Notes under the pieces: generated by a model
The model's input: the letters and a program-made list of their open reading frames with translations, nothing else
Database searches by the model: none
What the model was told of the DNA's origin: nothing
Assembly: GCA_047602465.1 (NCBI GenBank)
Contig: JASGHF010000001.1
Location: 1,240,001 to 1,304,000 of the forward strand
Source of the DNA: JADZAI01 sp047602465
GTDB taxonomy: Bacteria; Pseudomonadota; Alphaproteobacteria; Micropepsales; Micropepsaceae
DNA length: 64,000 nucleotides
Reading direction: 5' to 3'
Translations under genes and position numbers: made by a program
Shown: positions 17,081 to 25,468 of the stretch, piece after piece
How the letters are laid out: each line of letters starts with the position of its first letter
Numbering within the stretch: the first letter of the stretch is position 1

Positions 17081-17914
17081 TTATTCGGCGGGTTCGTGGG
17101 CGAGCGTGGGGAGGCTTTGCAGGAGACGGCCGCCGGTGCGGATGGGGGTGATGGATCTGGCGAGGCCGGTGCGGTTGTCGGTTTCGACATAGACGCCGCA
17201 GACCGTGGCGGGGCCGGAAGCCGGCTCCATGCGGCCGATGGGGGTTTTGTGGACGAATTTATGGAGCGGGATCGTGGGATCGAAGCCGATGACCGAGTTG
17301 TAGTCGGCGCAGGCGCCGGCGTCGGTCTGGTAGGCGGTGCCTTTGGGCAGCACCTGCGCGTCGCCGGTGGGGACGTGGCTGTGGGTGCCGACGACGAGGG
17401 AGGCGCGGCCGTCGCACCAGTGGCCCATCGCCATTTTTTCGCTCGTCGCCTCGGCATGCATGTCGACGAGGATGGCGTCGGCCATGTGGCCCAGGGGGCA
17501 GGCATCGAGTTCTTTTTCGACGGCGCGGAAGGGGCAGTCGAGCGGGTCCATGAAGACGCGGCCCATCGCGTGGACGATGAGGACGTTGCGGCCATCCGCC
17601 GTCTCGAACAGCCCTGCCCCGCGTCCCGGCGTGCCGGGCGGGAAGTTGAGAGGGCGGAGGATGCGGGGTTCGCGCTCGATATAGGTCAGCAGTTCGCGCT
17701 GGTCCCAGACATGGTTGCCGGTGGTGATGACATCGGCCCCGGCGTCGAACACCTCGTTCGCGATGGCGGGGGTGAGGCCGAAGCCATGCGCGGAATTTTC
17801 CGCGTTCACGACGGCGAAATCGATGCCGAGCGTGCGGCGGAGGATGGGGAGTTCGCGCACCACGGCGTCGCGTCCCGACTTGCCGACGATATCGCCCAGG
17901 AAAAGGAGTTTCAT
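17081..17914 (-). CDS. YmdB-family metallophosphoesterase (TIGR00282)
   Basis: A 277-residue dimetal phosphodiesterase of the YmdB/TIGR00282 family, some members of which hydrolyse 2',3'-cyclic nucleotides or cAMP. Metal-binding motifs are complete: FLGDIVGKSGRDAV, VNAENSAHG, TTGNHVWDQRE, DMHAEATSEK and GTHSHVPTGD. The true start is ATG 17914, overlapping the cyclo-ligase stop as ATGA. The longer frame to 18232 is an out-of-frame shadow of that gene. Pairing with 5-formyltetrahydrofolate cyclo-ligase is usual in alphaproteobacteria. Confidence 0.93.
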   Translation of the reverse strand: MKLLFLGDIVGKSGRDAVVRELPILRRTLGIDFAVVNAENSAHGFGLTPAIANEVFDAGADVITTGNHVWDQRELLTYIEREPRILRPLNFPPGTPGRGAGLFETADGRNVLIVHAMGRVFMDPLDCPFRAVEKELDACPLGHMADAILVDMHAEATSEKMAMGHWCDGRASLVVGTHSHVPTGDAQVLPKGTAYQTDAGACADYNSVIGFDPTIPLHKFVHKTPIGRMEPASGPATVCGVYVETDNRTGLARSITPIRTGGRLLQSLPTLAHEPAE

Positions 17915-18474
17915 GGATGCCCGTCTAGCATGGCCGGGGCCTTGTGCGCGCCCTCTTCGGTGACGATCCAGTCGAGGCGCTGGTCGTGCAGTTCGCGCGG
18001 CACCTGGGGCACGCGCTGGGCGGCGAAGGCGATGCCGACCGTGACGACGGGACCGGCGGCGCGGAGTTCCGCAATGGTGCGGTCGTAGAAGCCCCCGCCC
18101 CGCCCCAGCCGCCAGCCTTCGCGGTCGAAGGCGACGAGCGGCACGATGAGGACATTGGGGCGGAGCGCGGCGGCGGCGGCGGGTTCGCGCGCCCCGAACG
18201 CGCCGGGGATGAGCGGGTCGCCCGGTTTCCATTTGTGGAAGCTGAGGGGCTTGTTGGCCTCTGCCACCGGGAGCGCGATGGTGGCGCCCATGGCGGTCAG
18301 TTCCTGCAGGAGGGGCAGCGGATCGACTTCGCCCTTCAGCGGGGCGTAGCCGGCGATCACGGGGCTGGGGGGCAGGTCGATGTGGTCGATAAAGGCGCGG
18401 GCGATGCGGGCGGCGGCGTAGGCACCCAGAGCCGAGGCGGCGGAGCGGGCGGCCATGAGGCCGCGCCGGCGCAC
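17911..18474 (-). CDS. 5-formyltetrahydrofolate cyclo-ligase
   Basis: This enzyme converts 5-formyl-THF to 5,10-methenyl-THF using ATP. The signature GRGGGFYDRT and the segments IAGYAPLKGEVDPLPLL and LIVPLVAFDREGWRLGRG are present. The N terminus is uncertain. The open frame reaches ATG 18663, but that start lies inside the candidate 6S RNA, so translation must begin later. GTG 18474 (187 residues) or ATG 18456 are the best candidates, and neither has a good Shine-Dalgarno. A start slightly upstream on a rare codon would give a fuller KxxLR-type N terminus. Confidence 0.88.
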   Translation of the reverse strand: MRRRGLMAARSAASALGAYAAARIARAFIDHIDLPPSPVIAGYAPLKGEVDPLPLLQELTAMGATIALPVAEANKPLSFHKWKPGDPLIPGAFGAREPAAAAALRPNVLIVPLVAFDREGWRLGRGGGFYDRTIAELRAAGPVVTVGIAFAAQRVPQVPRELHDQRLDWIVTEEGAHKAPAMLDGHP

Positions 18475-18547
18475 GCGGAGCTTCAGATCGGGGTCTGGTC
18501 TGGGATCTGGCGCGTTCAGATGTGGGGCCGCCTGCAGAAAATAAGGT

Positions 18548-18714
18548 GGACGGGGACCAGCCGACGCCGTCGAAGGGTGATCCTCATGGGCCTGCGTGTG
18601 CAGGTGGGCGCCGTGTTGCCCCGGACCACGGCCCGGGACAGGGACAGCTCCCGAGAGAACCATTAAGGCCCCTGGGGTATCGGTCTTCTAACGCACGGGC
18701 CAGTGATCCCGTCC
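18548..18714 (-). ncRNA. ssrS: 6S RNA (candidate)
   Basis: 6S RNA mimics an open promoter and sequesters sigma-70 RNA polymerase. Three things support it. First, its position just upstream of 5-formyltetrahydrofolate cyclo-ligase and downstream of zapA is the conserved ssrS place. Second, a long closing stem forms between the ends (GGACGGG-A-TCACTGGCC at 18698-18714 with GGCTGGT-C-CCCGTCC at 18548-18562, nearly all paired). Third, a promoter stands immediately upstream. The interior holds further hairpins (GCCGTG/CACGGC, CTGCG/CGCAG). Length about 167 nt fits the class. I could not run a covariance model. Confidence 0.7.
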
Positions 18715-18720
18715 GCCCCC

Positions 18721-18750
18721 AATATAGGGGCTGGGGGGCGGTTTCGCCAA
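18721..18750 (-). promoter_or_regulatory. Promoter of the candidate 6S RNA
   Basis: On the minus strand, TTGGCG (18745-18750) and TATATT (18721-18726) are separated by 18 bases. They place the transcription start about 7 bases downstream, at the first G of the 6S closing stem. Confidence 0.6.
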
Positions 18751-18790
18751 ATGCCCAGTGCAGCGGGTGGAAGGGGATGGGGTTCAGGCG

Positions 18791-18826
18791 AAAGGCGTGG
18801 ATGGCCGGCCTTCGCCGACCATGACA
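18791..18826 (+). repeat. Dispersed hairpin repeat, copy 1
   Basis: A 36-bp element identical to the copy at 32209-32244. Its core is a hairpin TGGCCGGC / GCCGACCA (one mismatch) around CTTC. It sits between the MFS stop (18835) and the 6S promoter. Confidence 0.8.
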
Positions 18827-18834
18827 GCGGTGGG

Positions 18835-20085
18835 TTATTCCGGCCTCTTCAGCGCGAAAAGCGCCGCGAGGCTGATGAGGGCGGCGGCGGCGAGGTAGTA
18901 GCCGACGTAAGGGAGGCCGCCTTCCTTGGCGAGTTCGGCGGCGATGATGGGGGTGAGGCCGCCGCCGATGATGCCGCCGATATTGAAGGCCATCGAGGCG
19001 CCCGTGTAGCGGACGCGGGCCGGGAAGAGGCCGGGCAGGAACGCGCCGAGCGGGCCATAGACGAGGCCCATGAGCACCAGCGCGATGGAGAGGAAGGCCC
19101 AGATGAGAACGAGGCTGCCGCTGTCCATCATCGGGGCGAGGAGGAACGAGCCGGCGACGGTGAGGACGCAGCCGGCCATCAGCACCCGGCGGGGGCTGGT
19201 CGCGTCGGACCAGTAGCCGGCGGCGATGATGCCGATGGCCATGAAGACGATCGCGCCGAGCTGAAGCCCGAGGAAGGTTTCACGGTCGATTTTCAGCGTC
19301 GCGGTGCCGTAGTTCAGCGCGTAGGCGGTGGTGAGATAGAAGATCGCGAAACAGGCGACGACCGCGAAGGTGCCGCCGATGGTGGCGAGCCAGTGGTGGC
19401 GGAGAAGTTCGCCCAGCGGCACGCGCGGCGGCGGGGCCGCCTCAAGGCTTTCCTTGAAGGCGGGGGTCTCGCTGAGCTTCAGGCGGACCCAGAGGCCCAC
19501 CGCGACCAGCACGATGCTGGCGAGGAAGGGGATGCGCCAGCCCCAGGACAGGAACTGGTCCTCGGTCAGCACCGCGCCGAGGATGAGGAAGAAGCCGTTG
19601 GCGGCGATGAAGCCGACCGGCGCGCCGAGCTGGGGGAACATGCCGTAACGGGCGCGCCAGCCGGGCGGCGCGTTTTCGACCGCCAGCAAGGCCGCCCCGC
19701 CCCACTCGCCGCCAAGGCCGAAGCCCTGTCCGAAGCGGAGGATGCAGAGGAGGACGGGGGCGATCCATCCGGCCATGGCGTAGGTGGGGAGGAAGGCGAT
19801 GGCGACGGTGGAGCCGCCCATGAGCAGGAGGGAGGCGACGAGGGTGGACTTGCGGCCGATGCGATCGCCGAAATGGCCGAAAAAGGCGGCGCCGACGGGG
19901 CGCGCGAAGAAGGCGATGGCGAAGGTCGCCCAGGCGGCGAGCATCTGCCCTTCGGTGGAGAGATCCTTGAAGAAGAGCGGGCCGAAGACCAGCGTCGCGG
20001 CGGTCGCGTAGATGTAGAAATCGTAGAACTCCACCGCCGTGCCGACGAGGCTGGCGGCCAGAACCCGGCGCGGCGAGGCGCTCAC
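18835..20085 (-). CDS. MFS transporter, metabolite:H+ symporter (MHS) family
   Basis: A 416-residue, 12-helix inner-membrane carrier. The start EFYDFYIYATAATLVFGPLFF, the loop-2 motif GHFGDRIGRKSTL and RFGQGFGLGGEWGGAAL are typical of the MHS subfamily (ProP, KgtP, ShiA, CitA). The substrate is probably a small organic acid or osmolyte, but the sequence does not decide it. GTG 20085 overlaps the zapA stop as GTGA. It lies between zapA and the 6S RNA, which are usually adjacent, so it looks like a later insertion that now shares the zapA transcript. Confidence 0.9.
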   Translation of the reverse strand: MSASPRRVLAASLVGTAVEFYDFYIYATAATLVFGPLFFKDLSTEGQMLAAWATFAIAFFARPVGAAFFGHFGDRIGRKSTLVASLLLMGGSTVAIAFLPTYAMAGWIAPVLLCILRFGQGFGLGGEWGGAALLAVENAPPGWRARYGMFPQLGAPVGFIAANGFFLILGAVLTEDQFLSWGWRIPFLASIVLVAVGLWVRLKLSETPAFKESLEAAPPPRVPLGELLRHHWLATIGGTFAVVACFAIFYLTTAYALNYGTATLKIDRETFLGLQLGAIVFMAIGIIAAGYWSDATSPRRVLMAGCVLTVAGSFLLAPMMDSGSLVLIWAFLSIALVLMGLVYGPLGAFLPGLFPARVRYTGASMAFNIGGIIGGGLTPIIAAELAKEGGLPYVGYYLAAAALISLAALFALKRPE

Positions 20086-20441
20086 GCGGGCTGGAGTTTC
20101 TGGGCGAGGGCCTCGACCCGCTGGGCGAGGCGTTCGACGAAGGCGGCGGCGACGGCTTCGGATTCGGCGGCCTTGTCACCCGCGGCGCTGCGCGCCTGAC
20201 GCGCGCCGGCCATTTCGGCTTCGGCCTCCTGGGCGCGGCTTTCGGCCTGTTCCATGTCATCGGCCATCAGCAGCGAGGCCATCAGCAGCAGACGGGCATC
20301 GCCGACCTGACCCACTTCGCGGGCGAGGCTGGTGACGCGCTCGTCCACCACGGCGGCGAGGCGCATGAGGTGTTCCTCCTCGCCATCGCCGCAGGCGACC
20401 GCGTAGGAGCGCGTGTTGATGGTGACGACGACCTGGGGCAT
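20082..20441 (-). CDS. zapA: Cell division protein ZapA
   Basis: ZapA bundles FtsZ filaments at the division ring. The 119-residue protein starts MPQVVVTINTRSYAVACGDG and then EEEHLMRLAAVVDERV, the ZapA N-terminal domain. A long C-terminal coiled coil rich in Ala/Glu follows. The longer frame to 20978 is spurious. The DUF4164 gene lies 5 bases upstream, an arrangement common in alphaproteobacteria. Confidence 0.93.
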   Translation of the reverse strand: MPQVVVTINTRSYAVACGDGEEEHLMRLAAVVDERVTSLAREVGQVGDARLLLMASLLMADDMEQAESRAQEAEAEMAGARQARSAAGDKAAESEAVAAAFVERLAQRVEALAQKLQPA

Positions 20442-20446
20442 GGGCC

Positions 20447-20710
20447 TTATTCCGCGATCACGAGCTGGACTTCGCGGATGGCGTTGTCGAGCTTTTGCGA
20501 GATGTCCTCGTGGAGGTCGTCGAGGGCGCGGACTTCGGCGCGCATCCGGTCGAGTTCCTCCTGCATGGCGGCGCGCTCGTCCTTGAGGCGGGCGAGTTCG
20601 TCGGTGGTCTCCTTGGGCGCCTTGCCGGAGGCCAGCGCGCCCGGCAAACGGGCGTCCAGCGCGTCGAGGGCGATGGCGAGGCGGTTCAGGGCGGCGTCGA
20701 GTGAGGCCAT
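20447..20710 (-). CDS. DUF4164-type coiled-coil protein
   Basis: An 87-residue, strongly helical protein (MASLDAALNRLAIALDALDARL ... LKDERAAMQEELDRMRAEV). It is predicted to be almost entirely coiled coil and resembles the DUF4164 family found next to zapA. The ATG at 20710 fits the family; the nine extra upstream residues do not. It is probably co-transcribed with zapA and may act in division, but this is inferred only from position. Confidence 0.8.
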   Translation of the reverse strand: MASLDAALNRLAIALDALDARLPGALASGKAPKETTDELARLKDERAAMQEELDRMRAEVRALDDLHEDISQKLDNAIREVQLVIAE

Positions 20711-20832
20711 GCGGCGTCCTTCGGAGCGGAAAACCATAGTCTAGGCAAGGACAAGGGCGAACGCCAAATCCTTGCGACTCGGGAGCGCAACGTCTAATCG
20801 CATCGCGCCGCCAACGGAACCCCGCACGTCCC

Positions 20833-22815
20833 ATGTCCAGCCAGCCCGACGCCCAATCCCTGCGCCTGATGGCGAACGCCATCCGCTTCCTGTCGATGGA
20901 CGCGGTGCAGGCCGCGAATTCAGGCCATCCCGGCATGCCGATGGGCATGGCCGATGTGGCGGCGGTGCTGTTTTCCAACTACGTCAAATATGATCCCGCC
21001 GCCCCGGACTGGGCCGACCGCGACCGCTTCGTGCTGTCGGCCGGGCATGGCTCGATGCTGCTCTATTCGCTGCTGCATCTGACCGGCTATCCGAAGATGA
21101 CCATCGAGGAGATCCGGAATTTCCGGCAGCTCGGGTCGATCACGGCGGGGCATCCCGAATACGGCCACGCGCCGGGGATCGAGACGACGACCGGGCCGCT
21201 GGGCCAGGGCCTCGCCACCGCCGTCGGCATGGCTATGGGCGAGCGCATGATGAATGCGGCGTTCGGCGATGATCTGGTGAACCACCGCACCTGGGTGATC
21301 GCGGGCGATGGCTGCCTGATGGAAGGCGTTTCCCACGAGGCGATCTCGATCGCCGGGCACATGAAGCTGAAGAAGCTGGTGGTGATCTGGGACGACAACA
21401 ACATCACCATCGACGGCGACGCGACGCTGTCGGAGACGGGCGACATCAAGAAGCGGTTCGAGGCCGCGAACTGGGACGTGATTTCGTGCGATGCGCATGA
21501 CTTCGCCTCGATCACCGCGGCGCTGGATGCGGCGATCACCAGGTCGAAGCCGGTGCTGATCGCGGCGAAGTCGATCATCGGCAAGGGCGCGCCCAACAAG
21601 CAGGGCGGGCATAGCGTGCATGGTTCCGCGCTGGGGCCGGCCGAGGTCGCGGCCGCCCGTGAGGCGCTGGGCTGGCCCTACCCCGCTTTCGAGGTGCCGG
21701 AGGCGATCTATGCCGACTGGAAATCGGTCGCGGCGCATGGCGCGCCGCTGCGGGCGGCGTGGGACGACAGGCTGAAGGCCTCGCCCCATCGCGCCGAGTT
21801 CGAGCGGCGGATCGCGCGGCAGTTGCCCAAGGGCAGCGGCGCGGCGATGGCGGCCTATAAGGAGAAGCTGGCCGCCGACAAGCCGAAGGTCGCGACGCGC
21901 AAGGCGAGCGAGATGGCGCTGGAGGTCATCAATGCCGCGGTGCCGGAGACCATCGGCGGATCGGCGGATCTGACCGGATCGAACAACACCAAGACCAAGG
22001 GCCAGAAGGTTTTCCAGGCCGACAGCTATGACGGCACCTATGTCCATTGGGGCATTCGCGAGTTCGGCATGTCGGCGGCGATGAACGGCCTCGCGCTGCA
22101 TGGGGGGCTGATCCCCTATAGCGGCGGGTTCCTGATCTTCTCGGATTATGCGCGCCCGGCGATCCGCCTCGCGGCGCTGATGGGCGCGCCGGCGATCCAT
22201 GTGCTGACGCACGATTCCATCGGCCTTGGCGAGGACGGGCCGACGCATCAGCCGGTGGAGCATCTGGCGGCGCTGCGGGCGATCCCGAACCTCACCGTCA
22301 TCCGCCCGGCGGATGCGATGGAGACGGCGGAAGCGTGGGAAGTGGCGCTGGCGAATGGCAGCGGGCCGACGGCGCTGATCCTCACCCGCCAGAACCTGCC
22401 GGCGGTGCGGACAAGCGTGCCGTTCGAGAACCAGGCGGCGCGCGGCGCCTATGTGCTGAAAGAGGCGGCGGACGCCAAGGCGACGATCTTCGCCACCGGG
22501 TCGGAGGTGGAGATTGCGCTGGCTGCCGCCGATCTGCTGGCGGCGGAGGGGATTGCGGCGCGGGTCGTCTCGATGCCGAGCTTTGAGTTGTTCGAGGCGC
22601 AGGACGAGGCCTATCGCAAGCAGGTGCTGGGCGAGGCCAAGGTTAAAGTCGCCATCGAGGCGGCGATCCGGCAAGGCTGGGACCGCTATATCGGCGCGGA
22701 TGGCGGGTTTGTCGGCATGACGGGCTTTGGCGCGTCGGCCCCTGCGGAGGCGCTGTACAAGCATTTCGGCATCACCGCCGAGGCGGCGGCCGCCGCCGTG
22801 AAGGCGCGGATTTGA
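20833..22815 (+). CDS. tkt: Transketolase
   Basis: This thiamine-diphosphate enzyme of the pentose phosphate pathway transfers two-carbon units. At 660 residues its length is standard. Motifs seen include SGHPGMPMGMAD near the start, the ThDP/metal-binding GDGCLMEGVSHEA and WDDNNITIDG, FRQLGSITAGHPEYGH, and the C-terminal pyrimidine-domain EDGPTHQPVEHLAALR. It is the first gene of the plus-strand carbon block tkt-gap-pgk-fba. Confidence 0.98.
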   Translation: MSSQPDAQSLRLMANAIRFLSMDAVQAANSGHPGMPMGMADVAAVLFSNYVKYDPAAPDWADRDRFVLSAGHGSMLLYSLLHLTGYPKMTIEEIRNFRQLGSITAGHPEYGHAPGIETTTGPLGQGLATAVGMAMGERMMNAAFGDDLVNHRTWVIAGDGCLMEGVSHEAISIAGHMKLKKLVVIWDDNNITIDGDATLSETGDIKKRFEAANWDVISCDAHDFASITAALDAAITRSKPVLIAAKSIIGKGAPNKQGGHSVHGSALGPAEVAAAREALGWPYPAFEVPEAIYADWKSVAAHGAPLRAAWDDRLKASPHRAEFERRIARQLPKGSGAAMAAYKEKLAADKPKVATRKASEMALEVINAAVPETIGGSADLTGSNNTKTKGQKVFQADSYDGTYVHWGIREFGMSAAMNGLALHGGLIPYSGGFLIFSDYARPAIRLAALMGAPAIHVLTHDSIGLGEDGPTHQPVEHLAALRAIPNLTVIRPADAMETAEAWEVALANGSGPTALILTRQNLPAVRTSVPFENQAARGAYVLKEAADAKATIFATGSEVEIALAAADLLAAEGIAARVVSMPSFELFEAQDEAYRKQVLGEAKVKVAIEAAIRQGWDRYIGADGGFVGMTGFGASAPAEALYKHFGITAEAAAAAVKARI

Positions 22816-22911
22816 CAAGAGACGGCCGGCGGGCCATCGCCCCCGGCCAGAACGACACCATATAGACGGCGCGGCTGAGTTACGCCGGGTCCGGCAGCAG
22901 GAGAGACGACA

Positions 22912-23919
22912 ATGACGGTACGGGTTTCGATCAACGGGTTCGGCCGCATCGGGCGCAATATTCTGCGCGCCATCGTGGAATCGGGCCGCAAGGACATCGA
23001 GGTCGTGTCGATCAACGATCTCGGCCCCGTGGAGACCAACGCCCACCTGCTCCGCTTCGACAGCGTGCATGGCCGTTTCCCCGGCGAGGTTAAGGTCGAG
23101 GGCGGCGCGCTGATCGTCAACGGGCAGACCATCGCCGTCACCGCCGAGCGCGATCCGGCGAACCTGCCGCACGCCGCCAACAAGGTGGACATCGCGCTGG
23201 AATGCACCGGCATCTTCACCAGCAAGGAGAAGGCGAGCGCACATCTGAAAGCCGGCGCCAAGCGCGTGATCGTTTCGGCCCCCGCCGATGGTGCGGACCT
23301 GACGGTCGTTTACGGCGTCAACCACCAGAAGCTGTCGAGCGAACATATCGTCATCTCGAACGCCTCATGCACGACCAACTGCCTCGCGCCCGTGGTGAAG
23401 GTGCTGCATGACGCGGTCGGCATCGAGCGCGGCTTCATGACCACCATCCACGCCTATACGGGCGACCAGCCGACGCTGGATACGATGCACAAGGATCTCT
23501 ATCGCGGCCGCGCGGCGGCGCTTTCCATCATCCCGACCTCGACGGGTGCGGCGAAGGCCATCGGCCTGGTGATCCCCGAACTCGCGGGCAAGCTGGACGG
23601 CGTTTCCATGCGCGTGCCGGTGCCGAATGTGTCGGTCGTCGATTTCAAGTTCGTCGCAAAGAAGGCGACGAGCGCCAAGGACGTGAACGATGCGATCCTG
23701 GCGGCGGCGAATGGTCCGCTGAAGGGCATCCTCGGTTTCACCGACCAGCCCAATGTCTCGTCGGACTTCAACCACGATCCGCACTCGTCGATCTTCCATC
23801 TCGACCAGACCAAGGTGCTGGACGGCAATCTGGTGAGCGTCGTGTCGTGGTACGACAATGAATGGGGCTTCTCGAACCGCATGGCCGACACGGCCGTGGC
23901 GATGGGGCGGCTGATCTGA
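22912..23919 (+). CDS. gap: Glyceraldehyde-3-phosphate dehydrogenase, type I
   Basis: This enzyme makes 1,3-bisphosphoglycerate from glyceraldehyde-3-phosphate. The 335-residue protein has the NAD-binding start RVSINGFGRIGRN, the catalytic Cys153 in SNASCTTNCLAPVVK, the phosphate-binding STGAAKAIGLV and SWYDNEWGFSNRM at the end. GGAG lies upstream of ATG 22912. Between it and pgk there is a small possible membrane ORF. Confidence 0.98.
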   Translation: MTVRVSINGFGRIGRNILRAIVESGRKDIEVVSINDLGPVETNAHLLRFDSVHGRFPGEVKVEGGALIVNGQTIAVTAERDPANLPHAANKVDIALECTGIFTSKEKASAHLKAGAKRVIVSAPADGADLTVVYGVNHQKLSSEHIVISNASCTTNCLAPVVKVLHDAVGIERGFMTTIHAYTGDQPTLDTMHKDLYRGRAAALSIIPTSTGAAKAIGLVIPELAGKLDGVSMRVPVPNVSVVDFKFVAKKATSAKDVNDAILAAANGPLKGILGFTDQPNVSSDFNHDPHSSIFHLDQTKVLDGNLVSVVSWYDNEWGFSNRMADTAVAMGRLI

Positions 23920-23933
23920 TCTGGGAGTAGGCG

Positions 23934-24227
23934 ATCCGACTTTACGACATTCTCTTCGCAATCCAGGTCGCGGCGCTTCTTGGTGCGTTCGTGTCGGGCT
24001 ACCGGCGATGGTGGCATTGGCTCGCGCTGACGCCGGTGTTCGGTATCGCGATTGAATTGCTTCTGCCGTTCATGCCGGGTCTCGACGGCGATGGCACGCG
24101 AACAGGCTACGAGTTGCGCTTCACATGGGGCGGGGTTCGATTCATCGCCGAACTTACTGCTTGGCAGATTGTCTGCTTTGCGGCGGGTTGGTTTGCTAAA
24201 CGACTAGTATCTTTGAGGACTGGCTGA
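23934..24227 (+). CDS. Small membrane protein between gap and pgk (start codon unusual)
   Basis: The frame encodes two or three hydrophobic segments: LFAIQVAALLGAFV, WLALTPVFGIAIELLLPFM and WQIVCFAAGWFAKRL. The only standard start, GTG 23991, cuts into the first membrane segment. A good GGGAG at 23924-23928 instead points to about 23934, where the codon is ATC, a rare start. From there the protein would be 97 residues. The region is less GC-rich than its neighbours. It ends 2 bases before pgk, so it would be part of the operon. The function is unknown and the gene itself is only probable. Confidence 0.5.
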   Translation: MRLYDILFAIQVAALLGAFVSGYRRWWHWLALTPVFGIAIELLLPFMPGLDGDGTRTGYELRFTWGGVRFIAELTAWQIVCFAAGWFAKRLVSLRTG

Positions 24228-24229
24228 GC

Positions 24230-25423
24230 ATGGCGTTCCGCAAGCTTTCTGACGCTGATGTCGCCGGCAAACGCGTTCTGGTGCGCGTCGATTTCAACGT
24301 GCCGATGCAGGATGGCGCGGTGAGCGACGACACGCGGCTGAAGGCGGCGCTGCCGACCATCCGCGCGCTGTCGTGGAAGGGCGCGAAGGTGATCCTGCTC
24401 GCCCATTTCGACCGGCCCAAGGGCAAGCGCGTGCCGTCGATGTCGCTGCGGCCGGTGGTCGCGCCGCTGAGCAAATTGCTGGGCCAGCCGGTGGCGTTTG
24501 CGGAGGATTGCGTTGGTGACGCTGCGAAAGCGGCGATCGATGCGTTGCCGGCGAACGGCGTGATCCTGCTGGAGAACACGCGGTTCCATGCGGGCGAGGA
24601 GAAGAACGATCCTGAACTCGCCAAAGAGATCGCGGCGCTGGGCGATATCTATGTGAATGACGCCTTCTCGGCCGCGCACCGCGCCCATGCCTCGACCGAG
24701 GGTGTGGCGCGTCTGCTGCCCGCCTATGCCGGATTGTCGATGCAGGGCGAGCTTGAGGCGCTGGATGCGGCGCTGGGCAATCCGAAGCGGCCTGTGATGG
24801 GGATCGTCGGCGGGTCGAAGGTGTCGTCGAAGCTGGAGTTGCTGACCAATCTCGTCACGAAGCTGGACAAGCTGGCCATCGGCGGCGGCATGGCGAATAC
24901 GTTCCTGTATGCGCAGGGCCATGAGATCGGCATTTCCTATGCCGAGAAGGACATGGCGGACACGGCGCGCGAGATCATCCGTCTTGCGGGCAAGAATAAT
25001 TGCGAGCTGCTGCTGCCCGTCGACATCGTGGTCGCGGAAGTCGTGCAGCCGGGCGCGGCGGCGCGGGTGCGCGGGCTCGGCCAGGTGGACGAGCATGAGC
25101 GCATTCTCGATTGCGGTCCGGAAAGCGTGGCGCGTCTCGGCCGCGCGATGGAGACGAGCGCAACGCTGATCTGGAACGGGCCGCTGGGCGTGTTCGAGAT
25201 GCCGCCCTTCGACAAGGGCACGGTGGCGGCGGCGAAGATCGCGGCCGGCCTTGCGAAATCGAAAAAGCTGATCGCGGTGGCGGGCGGCGGCGACACGGTC
25301 GCGGCGCTGAACCATGCCGGCGTTTCGGGCGATTTCACCTTCATCTCCACGGCGGGCGGCGCCTTCCTGGAATGGATGGAAGGCAAGGAATTGCCCGGCG
25401 TCGCGGCGCTTGAGGCGGCCTGA
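24230..25423 (+). CDS. pgk: Phosphoglycerate kinase
   Basis: Transfers phosphate from 1,3-bisphosphoglycerate to ADP. The 397-residue protein has the N-terminal substrate-binding VLVRVDFNVPMQDG, AHFDRPKGKRVPSMSLRPV, GIVGGSKVSSKLELL, the C-terminal nucleotide motif WNGPLGVFEMPPFDKGT, and AVAGGGDTVAALNHAG. All expected family blocks are present at normal length. It follows gap and precedes fba. Confidence 0.98.
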   Translation: MAFRKLSDADVAGKRVLVRVDFNVPMQDGAVSDDTRLKAALPTIRALSWKGAKVILLAHFDRPKGKRVPSMSLRPVVAPLSKLLGQPVAFAEDCVGDAAKAAIDALPANGVILLENTRFHAGEEKNDPELAKEIAALGDIYVNDAFSAAHRAHASTEGVARLLPAYAGLSMQGELEALDAALGNPKRPVMGIVGGSKVSSKLELLTNLVTKLDKLAIGGGMANTFLYAQGHEIGISYAEKDMADTAREIIRLAGKNNCELLLPVDIVVAEVVQPGAAARVRGLGQVDEHERILDCGPESVARLGRAMETSATLIWNGPLGVFEMPPFDKGTVAAAKIAAGLAKSKKLIAVAGGGDTVAALNHAGVSGDFTFISTAGGAFLEWMEGKELPGVAALEAA

Positions 25424-25468
25424 CGCCCCGCGATACACTGACCATCAAAGTTCCGCAGGAGCACGACA

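Noticed and set aside
17915..18232. N-terminal extension of the YmdB-like protein up to 18232
   Set aside because: The extra sequence is Arg-rich, out of frame within the cyclo-ligase gene, and the conserved start MKLLFLGDI is at 17914.
20920..23346. A minus-strand open frame of 808 codons across tkt and gap
   Set aside because: It is antisense to two well-defined enzymes, has Arg/His-rich low-complexity composition typical of shadow frames in GC-rich DNA, and shows no domain.
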